From contig JAHJIJ010000010.1 of NCBI GenBank assembly GCA_018823325.1, positions 1 to 51,601 on the forward strand: a stretch of 51,601 nucleotides of DNA, in the 5' to 3' direction. The stretch is from Alphaproteobacteria bacterium. GTDB lineage: Bacteria > Pseudomonadota > Alphaproteobacteria > Sphingomonadales > Sphingomonadaceae. The translations under genes were made by a program, and so were the position numbers. Under the pieces are notes generated by a model, which saw nothing but the letters and a program-made list of their open reading frames with translations, did no database searches and was not told where the DNA came from. Of this stretch, positions 31,949 to 40,346 are shown piece by piece; positions within the stretch are counted from its first letter, which is position 1; every line of letters begins with the position of its first letter.

Positions 31949-34352
31949 CACGGCGACCCAGCTCCCGCCGCGCAAGACGCCGTGGCGCATCTTGCGGCAA
32001 GAGGCCGAGCCTGGGCGCTATCTGCCCTACGCACGCCATGTGACGTCCGAGGTGATCGCGCTCGATAGCGGCGATCTGATGATGATGTTCCGCCTCGAGG
32101 GGCTCGCTTTCGAAACCGCGGATCCGATCCACCTCAACGACTGGCACGAGAAACTCAATGGCACTTGGCGCAACATCGCCGACGATCGGCTCGCGCTCTG
32201 GACCCACATCGTTCGCCACCCGGTCGACGACTATCCCGAAGGTGAATTCCGCTCAGCCTTCGCAGCCGATCTGGACGGCAAATATCGCGCGCGCGTCACC
32301 GCCAAGCGCATGTTCGTCAACGAGCATTATTTGACGCTGATCATGCGACCCGCAGTTGGTTCGGCAGATCGGACGGGGCTGCTCCTCAAGCGGATCGCCA
32401 AGGCCAAGGCAGTCGACGAGGAAGTCGACCCCGACGAATTGGCCCGCTTCGAGGAGAAGGCGCGCGACATTGAAAAGCTCCTTCGGCGGTGCAGCCCCGC
32501 GCGGCTCGCCCTCTATGAGAAAAATGGTCTCATATTCTCCAGGCCCCTCGAAGTGCTCGAGCAGGTCATGATGGGTGCCGCGGCCAAGGTGCCGCTGGTC
32601 CGAGGCCATCTTGGGTCGGCACTCTACGGCGAGCGGGTGATCTTCGGACGGGAGACGGTCGAGATCCGCGCTCATGATGCGAGCCGCTGGGTGGGGATTT
32701 TCGGCATCCGGGAATATCCCGCGCTCACCCGCCCCGGTCAGATGAACGCTCTGCTCGGCCAGGATTTCGCTTTCGTCGTGTCGCAATCCTTCACCTTCAT
32801 GAGCAAGGCGCGGGCGGCCGAAAGGCTTCGCCGGCGACAGAACCAGATGGCCTCCACCGAAGACGCTGCCGCTAGCCAGGCGCTCGACCTTGAGGACGCG
32901 GCCGACGATCTTCAGAGCAATCGGTTCGTCCTGGGCGAACATCATTTCTCGCTCGCCGTGTTCGCTGAGAACCAGAAGCGCCTCGCCGATAATCTGTCGG
33001 CGGCGCGGGCCGCGCTCGCCGATGCTGGTCTGGTGTCAGCGCGGGAAGGGCCGGCGCTCGAGGCGGCCTTCTGGGCTCAGCTTCCCGGAAATTTCGCGTG
33101 GCGGGCGCGGCCGGCGGCGATCACCTCGCGGAATTTCGCCGCCTTGGCACCCTTCCACACTTACCCTGCGGGGCGGCCGAGCGGAAATCATTGGGGTTCG
33201 GCGATCGCGTTGATGAAAACGGCCGCGCAATCACCCTACTATTTCAACTTCCACGTGGGGGATCTCGGCCACACGCTGATCATTGGTCCCTCGGGCGCGG
33301 GCAAGACCGTCGTCCAGAACTTCCTGATGGCGCAGCTCGAGAAGACAGGCGCCCAGCAGATCTTCATCGACAAGGATCGCGGCGCCGAGATCTACGTGCG
33401 GTCTGCTGGCGGAATCTATCTGACGCTGAAGAATGGCGAGCCCACCGGCTTCGCGCCCTTGCGGGCGCTTGAATATGGACCGCGCAACCTCGTCTTCCTC
33501 GGCCGTCTGATCAGGCAGCTGGTGACGCCGGCTGGCGGTACGCTCGGCGTCACCCAGGAGCGCATGATCGACGAAGGCTTGGCGTCTATGGGGCGGCTCG
33601 CGCCGGAGAATCGATCCATCCTCGCTCTGCGCCAGTTGCTCGGCCAGCGCGATCCGGAAGGGATTGGCGCACGGCTTGAGAAATGGTCGCGAGGCGGACC
33701 GCTGGGCTGGGTTTTCGACAATGAGATCGACGCTTTGTCGCTCGAGGCGCCGTTTGTCGGCTTCGACATGACCGATTTTCTCGACAACCCCGAAGTGCGC
33801 ACGCCGCTCATGATGTACATGTTCCACCGGATCGACGGTCTCCTCGACGGCCGGCGGCTTGTGATCGACATCGACGAATTTTGGAAAGCCTTGGGGGACG
33901 ATGCGTTCCGCTCCTTCGCGCAGGACGGCCTCAAGACCTACCGAAAGCAGAATGCCTTTCTTGTCTTCGGCACGCAAAGCCCTGCGGATGCGCTGCGTTC
34001 GGACATTTCGCACAGTATCATGGAGCAGGTTGCGACCAAGATACTGCTTCCCAACCCCTACGGCCGCGAAACGGACTATGTCGATGGACTGGGTCTGACC
34101 CAGGCGGAATTCAAGCTCATCCGCCACGATCTGAATCCGGAATCCCGCCGGTTTCTGGTCAAGCAAGGCCATGACTCAATCGTCGTCGAGCTCGATCTTG
34201 GCGGTCTCTCCGACGAGCTGGCAGTTCTCTCGGGCACCACGGAAACGGTGACGCTGCTCGATGCCATCCGCGCCGAGGTCGGCGACGATCCCGAAAACTG
34301 GCTGCCTGTCTTTCACCGGCAGCGTCGGTCTCCATCGAGCAGGAAAGGATGA
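31941..34352 (+). CDS. virB4: VirB4 ATPase
   Basis: This protein of about 803 residues is the large ATPase of the secretion channel. It has the N-terminal CagE/TrbE domain, Walker A GPSGAGKTVVQN near 449 and Walker B (RRLVIDIDEFWK) near 640. Length fits the family. I prefer the GTG at 31941, with AAGGG upstream, over the TTG at 31935. It overlaps virB3 by eight bases. Confidence 0.93.
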   Translation: MASTATQLPPRKTPWRILRQEAEPGRYLPYARHVTSEVIALDSGDLMMMFRLEGLAFETADPIHLNDWHEKLNGTWRNIADDRLALWTHIVRHPVDDYPEGEFRSAFAADLDGKYRARVTAKRMFVNEHYLTLIMRPAVGSADRTGLLLKRIAKAKAVDEEVDPDELARFEEKARDIEKLLRRCSPARLALYEKNGLIFSRPLEVLEQVMMGAAAKVPLVRGHLGSALYGERVIFGRETVEIRAHDASRWVGIFGIREYPALTRPGQMNALLGQDFAFVVSQSFTFMSKARAAERLRRRQNQMASTEDAAASQALDLEDAADDLQSNRFVLGEHHFSLAVFAENQKRLADNLSAARAALADAGLVSAREGPALEAAFWAQLPGNFAWRARPAAITSRNFAALAPFHTYPAGRPSGNHWGSAIALMKTAAQSPYYFNFHVGDLGHTLIIGPSGAGKTVVQNFLMAQLEKTGAQQIFIDKDRGAEIYVRSAGGIYLTLKNGEPTGFAPLRALEYGPRNLVFLGRLIRQLVTPAGGTLGVTQERMIDEGLASMGRLAPENRSILALRQLLGQRDPEGIGARLEKWSRGGPLGWVFDNEIDALSLEAPFVGFDMTDFLDNPEVRTPLMMYMFHRIDGLLDGRRLVIDIDEFWKALGDDAFRSFAQDGLKTYRKQNAFLVFGTQSPADALRSDISHSIMEQVATKILLPNPYGRETDYVDGLGLTQAEFKLIRHDLNPESRRFLVKQGHDSIVVELDLGGLSDELAVLSGTTETVTLLDAIRAEVGDDPENWLPVFHRQRRSPSSRKG

Positions 34353-34355
34353 GCT

Positions 34356-35069
34356 ATGCGTAAAGGCAAAATCGCAGCGATCGGTGCGATTATGCTGGGA
34401 ACAGCAGGTCCGGCCGCCGCCCAAGGCATACCGGTCTATGACAGCTCCGGCTATTTGCAGGCGCTCGCCACGGTCAAGAACACCCTGTCGATGATCGAGC
34501 AGGGCAAGGAGCAGATCGCCGAGGCCAAGCAGCTCTACGGTAGCTTCAATCAGGTCACCGACGTCAACGGCATTGCCCCGTCGCTTTCCACCGACACGAT
34601 GCGCCATCTTCTGCCGCGCGAGGCCCGCGACCTCGGCAGGTTGATGTCGTCGGACAATGCGAGCCTGGGATCGCTTGGCAGTGCCGCGACCCGGATTCGC
34701 GATGCCAACCGCATTGCGCTGCCGGACCTGCGGCCAGGCGCCTCAGCCTATGAGCGGGCGTCGCGCGACACTCTGTTGCGAAATGGCGATCTAGCCGCCC
34801 GCGATGCCGCGATCGCGGAGTCGGCCTATGGCGTCTCGGCCCAACGCACAGCGGGCTTGGAAGACCTGCGCACCTCGCTCGATACGGCGTCGGACGCGAA
34901 ACAGGTCATGGACATCCAGGCAAGGGTAGGGGTCGAAAACGCCCACATCCAAAATGATGCCCTGCAATTGGAGGCGCTGCGGATGCGGCAGGAAGCCGAC
35001 GTTCGGCTACGGTCGCAGCGCGAGAGCGAGACAATATTGGCTTCAAAGCTCGGGAGCCTATCACAATGA
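34356..35069 (+). CDS. virB5: VirB5 minor pilus protein
   Basis: This 237-residue protein has a signal peptide (about 1-23, ending AAAQG) and a helical body with IPVYDSSGYLQALATVKNTL and a coiled-coil-rich C-terminus, as in VirB5/TrbJ tip proteins. AGGATGAG lies at the start. It overlaps the eexN gene by ATGA. Confidence 0.85.
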   Translation: MRKGKIAAIGAIMLGTAGPAAAQGIPVYDSSGYLQALATVKNTLSMIEQGKEQIAEAKQLYGSFNQVTDVNGIAPSLSTDTMRHLLPREARDLGRLMSSDNASLGSLGSAATRIRDANRIALPDLRPGASAYERASRDTLLRNGDLAARDAAIAESAYGVSAQRTAGLEDLRTSLDTASDAKQVMDIQARVGVENAHIQNDALQLEALRMRQEADVRLRSQRESETILASKLGSLSQ

Positions 35070-35284
35070 CGGGCAAGGCTTTCTTGCTGGCGGCATTGGC
35101 GACAGCTGTCTTAACCGGGTGTGAGCGAGCGCCGCGCGGGAAGGACTATCTGAATTCCCATCCCGAGGAACTGAGCGAGCTTACCAAGGCTTGCGCCGAT
35201 GGCTCGCACCCGAACAAGCAGGAGTGCTCGAACGCCGAAAGCCTTCGAACACTCAACAACAAAATGCAGTCGCTCTCACGGTAG
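35066..35284 (+). CDS. eexN: EexN-family entry-exclusion lipoprotein
   Basis: This 72-residue protein has a lipobox (VLTGC, Cys near 19) and the EexN layout: a short region with YLxxHPEEL, then ACxxGxHPNKxEC. It blocks entry of a second copy of the same element in IncN-like systems. Its place between virB5 and virB6 is the usual one. It supports the view that the element is, or was, self-transmissible. Confidence 0.82.
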   Translation: MTGKAFLLAALATAVLTGCERAPRGKDYLNSHPEELSELTKACADGSHPNKQECSNAESLRTLNNKMQSLSR

Positions 35285-35300
35285 CGCGTTGGAATTCGAC

Positions 35301-36245
35301 ATGGCTACGGACTTGTTCAGCTCACTTTACACGAACATTGATGGAAAGCTGGACCTTTTCCTAAATGAGCGTCTTCAAAATGTGGTCGACGTTGTGCGCG
35401 GGCCGCTGGCACTCGGCCTCGTAATCTATATCGCCCTTTTTGGTTACACGGTGATGCGTGGGATCATCAGCGAGCCTTGGGGCGAGCTGTTCTACCGGAT
35501 GGTCAAGCTCTGCCTGCTGTATATTGCCGCAACGACGGTCGCCTATTCTGAGTGGATCACCACGCCGCTTTTTCATGGGATGCCGGACGCGATCTCTCAG
35601 GCTCTCGCTGGGAAGACGATCGGGACAGCTGGCCAAGCTTTTGACGATTACTACGCCCAAAGCGATGTCATTATAGCGCGCATTGAGACTGAGGCGGCGA
35701 CTTACAGCGATATCAACCCTTATAAATTGGTACTTTATGCGTTGAGCTTGGGGCTTAAGGCGCTCGCAGGTCTCTCGGCGGCTATCGGCTTCGCAATTAC
35801 GATATTTGCCAAAGTTGCACTCGCGATCATTATAGCCCTAGGACCCATTTTCATCGCCCTCGCATTGTTCGAACCGACAAGGCGTTTCTTTCATGGATGG
35901 CTTGGCCAAACCATAAATTACATTGTCTTGCTTGCTGTAATCATTGCGGTCACGACTCTGATTACCGATCTCGGAGCAGCTGCAACGGCAGCATCTGAAG
36001 GAGTCGTGGATACGGCATTCGGCGCCGTTCTGTTTGCTGCATACATATTTCTTGGCACAATCTTCTTCTTCCAGGCTCCTGCGATTGCCACTGGCATTGC
36101 GGGCGGGGCGGCCGCCGGGGCCGGCGCCTTCGCCGGGACCGCATGGGGGACAATGGCATCTCCCTTCCGACAACGCCGCATTGCGCGCAACAGCCGCAAT
36201 CTGGAGCGCGCCGCTCGTCGGGGCGGCTCCATCGAAGCGGCATAG
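35301..36245 (+). CDS. virB6: VirB6 inner-membrane channel protein
   Basis: This 314-residue protein has about six membrane segments, with YTVMRGIISEPWGEL and IIIALGPIFIALALFEPTRRFFHGWLGQ typical of VirB6/TrbL. The first two thirds are noticeably poorer in GC than flanking vir genes (about 42% in one hand-counted 60-base line at 35701, against about 70% in virB9), which hints at a different origin. The start at 35301 follows GGAATTCGAC, a weak site. Confidence 0.9.
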   Translation: MATDLFSSLYTNIDGKLDLFLNERLQNVVDVVRGPLALGLVIYIALFGYTVMRGIISEPWGELFYRMVKLCLLYIAATTVAYSEWITTPLFHGMPDAISQALAGKTIGTAGQAFDDYYAQSDVIIARIETEAATYSDINPYKLVLYALSLGLKALAGLSAAIGFAITIFAKVALAIIIALGPIFIALALFEPTRRFFHGWLGQTINYIVLLAVIIAVTTLITDLGAAATAASEGVVDTAFGAVLFAAYIFLGTIFFFQAPAIATGIAGGAAAGAGAFAGTAWGTMASPFRQRRIARNSRNLERAARRGGSIEAA

Positions 36246-36257
36246 CGAGACATCACC

Positions 36258-36572
36258 ATGACCTTGCCCTGTCCTCAAAAATCGACGTTCACCGTCCGTC
36301 AGGTTACTTTCTGTCTGCTCGGCAGCCTTCCACTGCTGGGCCTCGCGGCATGCGCTTCCGGACCCAAGAAGCTGGCCGTTTGCAACGGGCACCATCTGCG
36401 TGACGTGAATATCTATGGGAGCGTTCTGCCCGGATCGCCGGTGCCGGCGACTACAGCGCCGCGCCCCGCGCCGCCCATTCCTCCCTTGTCTCATCCGCAG
36501 GTGGGCGATCCACCGCCTCCGGACGACAAAGTTTCCTTTGCGCCAAGGGACATTCGTTATGCGAGTTGCTGA
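36258..36572 (+). CDS. virB7-like: VirB7-like lipoprotein
   Basis: This 104-residue protein has a signal sequence with lipobox LAAC (Cys near 32), then a Pro-rich tail (PPIPPLSHPQVGDPPPP). Position between virB6 and virB8 fits VirB7, which stabilises VirB9 in the outer membrane, though it is longer than classical VirB7. It overlaps the virB8 start by 14 bases. Confidence 0.65.
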   Translation: MTLPCPQKSTFTVRQVTFCLLGSLPLLGLAACASGPKKLAVCNGHHLRDVNIYGSVLPGSPVPATTAPRPAPPIPPLSHPQVGDPPPPDDKVSFAPRDIRYASC

Positions 36573-37257
36573 CAATGGCGCGGAGGCGGTGCCTACTTCC
36601 GGGCTCAAACGCTATTTCCAGGAAGCGCGAAGCTGGGACCAGGACAGGGTTCGATCGGCATTGCGATCGACACGTATTGCTTGGACCGTTGCGGCGGTAA
36701 CCTCAGTCCTTGCGGCCGCATCCATTTTTGCTGTCGCCGCGCTGGCCCCGCTCAAGACCGTTGTGCCCTATGTCATTCGGGTCAATCAGACGACGGGCGC
36801 GGTGGATGTCCAGACGGCGCTGACCCAGCGGCAGATGCGCTATGATGAGGCGGTCACAAAATACTTTCTCGCGCAATATGTCCGGACGCGTGAAAGCTGG
36901 ATACCGGCGGCTGCCGAGGAGAATTTCCGCTTCGTGACGATCCTGTCGCAGCCTGCGGAGCAGCAGCGCTGGGCGCGCTTCTTCAGCAACAACAACGCCG
37001 CCAGTCCGCAGAACGCCTGGGGGAAGAACGTCGTTGTGCAAGCACGAGTGCGCAACATCGCCTTCATCAATGATCGGGTCGCTAACGTGCGCTTTACGCG
37101 GGAGATCCAGACCGAGACGGATACGCAGAGCAGCGATTGGATCGCCACGGTCACTTTCGCCTATGCCAACGCGCCGATGGCCGAAGGTGATCGCTATCGG
37201 AACCCGCTCGGCTTCCAGGTCGAGAATTACCGCTCCGACCCGGAGGTGGTCCGATGA
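36559..37257 (+). CDS. virB8: VirB8 inner-membrane assembly protein
   Basis: This 232-residue protein has a cytoplasmic N-terminus, one membrane span (about 40-65) and a periplasmic NTF2-like domain with YVIRVNQTTGAVDV and KYFLAQYVRTRESW. These match VirB8/TrbF. AAGGGA lies before the ATG at 36559. It overlaps virB9 by ATGA. Confidence 0.92.
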   Translation: MRVADNGAEAVPTSGLKRYFQEARSWDQDRVRSALRSTRIAWTVAAVTSVLAAASIFAVAALAPLKTVVPYVIRVNQTTGAVDVQTALTQRQMRYDEAVTKYFLAQYVRTRESWIPAAAEENFRFVTILSQPAEQQRWARFFSNNNAASPQNAWGKNVVVQARVRNIAFINDRVANVRFTREIQTETDTQSSDWIATVTFAYANAPMAEGDRYRNPLGFQVENYRSDPEVVR

Positions 37258-38111
37258 AAACATTGGTCGCTGCGGTTTTCATCGCGTTTGCATCCCTTTC
37301 TGCTGCCCATGCGGTTGAGGTCCCGCGTGGCGCTGCGTCTGACCCGCGCGTCAAGTTCGTCGATTATGAGGAAGCGCAGGTCTATCGCATCGTCGGGACC
37401 TTCCGGACAGCAACCCAGATTGTCCTCAGCGAGGACGAGACGATTCAACACGTCGCGCTGGGCGACACCGTCTCCTGGGAGGTGGCGGTGGCCGGCCACA
37501 TCTTGTTCCTCAAGCCGCGCGAACGCGCTGGACCGACCAACCTTATCGTCACCACGTCTCGCGGCGGAACCTTAAGAAGCTATGCTTTTGAACTCACGGC
37601 TCGCAGTGGTCCGATCACCGGCCGTAACGGCCAGGCCTATTTCCAGGTGCGCTTCCGCTATCCGAGGGACGAGGCGGCGCGAGCCGAACGCCTGAGAGCA
37701 GCACAGATCGCGATGCAAGCGGCGGCACTGGAGGCCCAGGCTGTTCGCGGTGCCCTCGACCATGCGGTAATCGAGGGGGCGCGCAACATGAATTACAAGG
37801 TTCAGGGTTCGAGCGATCTGCAGCCGTCGGAAGTCTCCGACAATGGCCAATTCACAGTGCTGCGGTTTCCGGCGAACCGGGAAGTTCCTGCCATTTATCT
37901 GGTGAGGTCAGACGGGTCCGAAACGCTGGTTCCGTTCGACGTTCGCGACGAATTCGTCGTCGTTCATTTGGTGGCGCGCCAACTGCGCCTGCGCCGGGGC
38001 GGCGAGGTGCTGTGCATCTATAACCAGGCGCCCGAACCTTATGGCGTCGATCATGGAACGAATACCGGGTCGCCTCACGTCGAGCGCACCATCACCCATC
38101 CGCAGGAATGA
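37254..38111 (+). CDS. virB9: VirB9 outer-membrane complex protein
   Basis: This 285-residue protein has a signal peptide (about 1-20, ending AHA), an N-terminal domain with GDTVSWEVAVAGHILFLKP and TNLIVTT, and a C-terminal beta-sandwich with FTVLRFPANREVPAIYLV. These are VirB9/TrbG features. It forms the outer ring with VirB7 and VirB10. Confidence 0.93.
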   Translation: MKTLVAAVFIAFASLSAAHAVEVPRGAASDPRVKFVDYEEAQVYRIVGTFRTATQIVLSEDETIQHVALGDTVSWEVAVAGHILFLKPRERAGPTNLIVTTSRGGTLRSYAFELTARSGPITGRNGQAYFQVRFRYPRDEAARAERLRAAQIAMQAAALEAQAVRGALDHAVIEGARNMNYKVQGSSDLQPSEVSDNGQFTVLRFPANREVPAIYLVRSDGSETLVPFDVRDEFVVVHLVARQLRLRRGGEVLCIYNQAPEPYGVDHGTNTGSPHVERTITHPQE

Positions 38112-38114
38112 ACC

Positions 38115-39338
38115 ATGGCCGATGAACCGTCCCCTGTTGTGCGCCCGCTGCCCGGTGCCGATCCAACGCCCGAAAGGCACGAAATTCTTCACGAGCGTGG
38201 AATCGAGCCGATCGGCGGCATGACGCCTGCGCGGCGCAACACGGCGTTGATCTTCGCCGGCACGGCAATGGTCCTGGGCATTCTTTGGGTGAATTCCGGC
38301 ACGGGCCAGCAATCCTCGTCTCGTGACCTCACCGCGCCGGCAGGTGCAGCCCGGGAACGACCCGATATCGTCGCTCGGGAAACCGTCGATTATGCTGCGG
38401 TCGCGCCTCAACGCCGGCCGCTCGGGGCAGCCGATGCGGATCCCAATGCGCCGGTGCTCAATCCTGCAGCTGGCGTTCCCGGACCTGAAGGCCAAATTGT
38501 GCCCGTCATGCAGCCGGGCGCGGCACCGAGCGAGACCAGTGCCGCTCGGCCAACGCTTGCCGAGCAGGCGCGGCGGTCCACGCTGATCGCCTATGGAGGT
38601 CGCGATCTTGGCCGCGAGGCTGGCGCGCCCATAGCTGCAGGGGCTGCCGGCGAAGCGCCCGACAACGCTGCCGGAGCGCCAGAGAGCGGCGAGGGCAGGG
38701 CGCCCAACGCGCTCGATCTTTTGCGGCAAAGCTCGTCAATCGGGGAAGCGCGGGCCTCGATGCTGCCGAACCGCAACTTTCTGATTACGGCGGGCACGTT
38801 GATCCCCTGTATCCTGCAAACCGCCATCAATTCCGCGCAGCCCGGTTACACGTCCTGCCTGATCCCGCGAGACGTCTATTCCGAGAATGGCCGGGTCGTA
38901 CTCATGGAAAAGGGCACGCGCGTTCTCGGCGAATATCGCGGCGGCATCCAGCAAGGACAAAATCGCCTGTTCGTCCTCTGGACGCGGGCGGTCACTCCCC
39001 AGGGCGTGCGGATCGATCTTGCCTCGCCTGGCGCCGATGCACTCGGCCGAGCCGGGCTTGCAGGAGCGGTCGACAGCTTTTTCTGGGCGCGCTTTGGCGG
39101 CGCTCTGCTCCTCTCGCTCGTCGATGATGCCGCCTATATCGCTGGGCAAGCCGCCTCGAGCGGCAATGGCAATTTCAACAATGTGACGCGGGCGCCCAGC
39201 GAGGGCGCTGCGATCGCCTTGCAGAACAATATCAATATCCGGCCGGTGCTGAAGAAGAACCAGGGCGAGGAGGTCGGCATTTTCGTCGCCAAGGATTTCA
39301 ACTTTGCCGATGTCTACAATCTGGAACTGCGGCGGTAA
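38115..39338 (+). CDS. virB10: VirB10 envelope-spanning protein
   Basis: This 407-residue protein has one membrane span (about 38-56), a Pro/Ala-rich periplasmic arm and the TrbI domain with FLITAGTLIPCILQTAINS, SCLIPRDVYSENGRVVLMEKG and LVDDAAYI. It links the inner and outer membrane parts of the channel. It starts three bases after virB9. Confidence 0.93.
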   Translation: MADEPSPVVRPLPGADPTPERHEILHERGIEPIGGMTPARRNTALIFAGTAMVLGILWVNSGTGQQSSSRDLTAPAGAARERPDIVARETVDYAAVAPQRRPLGAADADPNAPVLNPAAGVPGPEGQIVPVMQPGAAPSETSAARPTLAEQARRSTLIAYGGRDLGREAGAPIAAGAAGEAPDNAAGAPESGEGRAPNALDLLRQSSSIGEARASMLPNRNFLITAGTLIPCILQTAINSAQPGYTSCLIPRDVYSENGRVVLMEKGTRVLGEYRGGIQQGQNRLFVLWTRAVTPQGVRIDLASPGADALGRAGLAGAVDSFFWARFGGALLLSLVDDAAYIAGQAASSGNGNFNNVTRAPSEGAAIALQNNINIRPVLKKNQGEEVGIFVAKDFNFADVYNLELRR

Positions 39339-39341
39339 GCC

Positions 39342-40346
39342 ATGCGCGATACCGCCGTCCTGCGCCACTATCTCGCGCCGCTCCTCCCGCTTCTGGAACC
39401 GGAGGATGTCACGGAGCTGGTGGTCAACCGTCCGGGGGAAGCGGGGATCGAGGACCGCCAAGGGTGGCGCTGGCAGGAGATGCCGGAGCTGGACAGCGAC
39501 TGGCTTTCTACCCTGGCTGTTGCCGCGGCGAGCTTCACGCACCAGGATATCGATGGTCAGTCTCCGATCTGTTCGACGGTCCTGCCGGGCGGCGAGCGCT
39601 GCCAGATCGTCATACCGTCGGTCACCCCAAGCGGTTGCCCTTCCTTCACGATCCGCAAACCGTCGACCGTGACCCTGCCGATCGACCAACTGGCTGGGGC
39701 CGGGCTGTTCCGGATGACGCGCGCCAGCGCCAAGGGTCTCACCGATGTCGATGCGCGGCTAGTGGCGCTGCGCGACGCGGGCGACTGGCCGGAATTCTTC
39801 AAGGTCGCCGTTCCGGCACGCAAGAACATTCTGGTCAGTGGCGCCACGGGTTCGGGAAAGACTACTCTTGCCAAGGCACTCATCCAGCTTATCCCACCGG
39901 AGGAGCGGTTGCTCACCATCGAAGACACCCGTGAGCTGGTCGTGCCTCATCGCAATGTCGTCCATATGGTCTATTCGAGCGAGGGGCAGGGCCTGGCCAA
40001 GGTTGGCGCCAAGCAGCTGCTCGAAAGCGCGCTGCGCATGCGGCCCGACCGCATCCTGCTCCAGGAGCTGCGTGACGGCACCGCCTTCTTCTATCTGCGG
40101 AACGTCAATTCCGGGCACCCCGGATCGATCACGACCATCCACGCCGGTTCACCCGCCGGCGCGTTTGAACAGCTGACGCTGCTCGTCAAGGAATCGGAAG
40201 GCGGCCGCGATCTCGCCCGCGACGATATTCGCGGACTCCTTCGAATGCTCGTCGACGTCGTTGTGCAGACACGCCGTCACGGCGGGCGGTTTGAGGTCGA
40301 CGAGATCTATTTCGAGCCGAGGATGGGCGATGCTGGCGCAGCGTAG
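39342..40346 (+). CDS. virB11: VirB11 traffic ATPase
   Basis: This 334-residue hexameric ATPase has Walker A SGATGSGKTTLAKAL near 165, an Asp box TIEDTREL, Walker B MRPDRILLQELRD and the His box NSGHPGSITTIHAGSP. These are diagnostic for VirB11/TrbB. It overlaps virD4 by 17 bases. Confidence 0.94.
   Translation: MRDTAVLRHYLAPLLPLLEPEDVTELVVNRPGEAGIEDRQGWRWQEMPELDSDWLSTLAVAAASFTHQDIDGQSPICSTVLPGGERCQIVIPSVTPSGCPSFTIRKPSTVTLPIDQLAGAGLFRMTRASAKGLTDVDARLVALRDAGDWPEFFKVAVPARKNILVSGATGSGKTTLAKALIQLIPPEERLLTIEDTRELVVPHRNVVHMVYSSEGQGLAKVGAKQLLESALRMRPDRILLQELRDGTAFFYLRNVNSGHPGSITTIHAGSPAGAFEQLTLLVKESEGGRDLARDDIRGLLRMLVDVVVQTRRHGGRFEVDEIYFEPRMGDAGAA

Noticed and set aside
32253..34172. Minus-strand frames inside virB4
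   Set aside because: Shadow frames; virB4 motifs and operon overlaps settle the strand.
36415..36558. Longer start for virB8
   Set aside because: The upstream frame overlaps the lipoprotein gene, lacks homology, and the ATG at 36559 has a good ribosome site.
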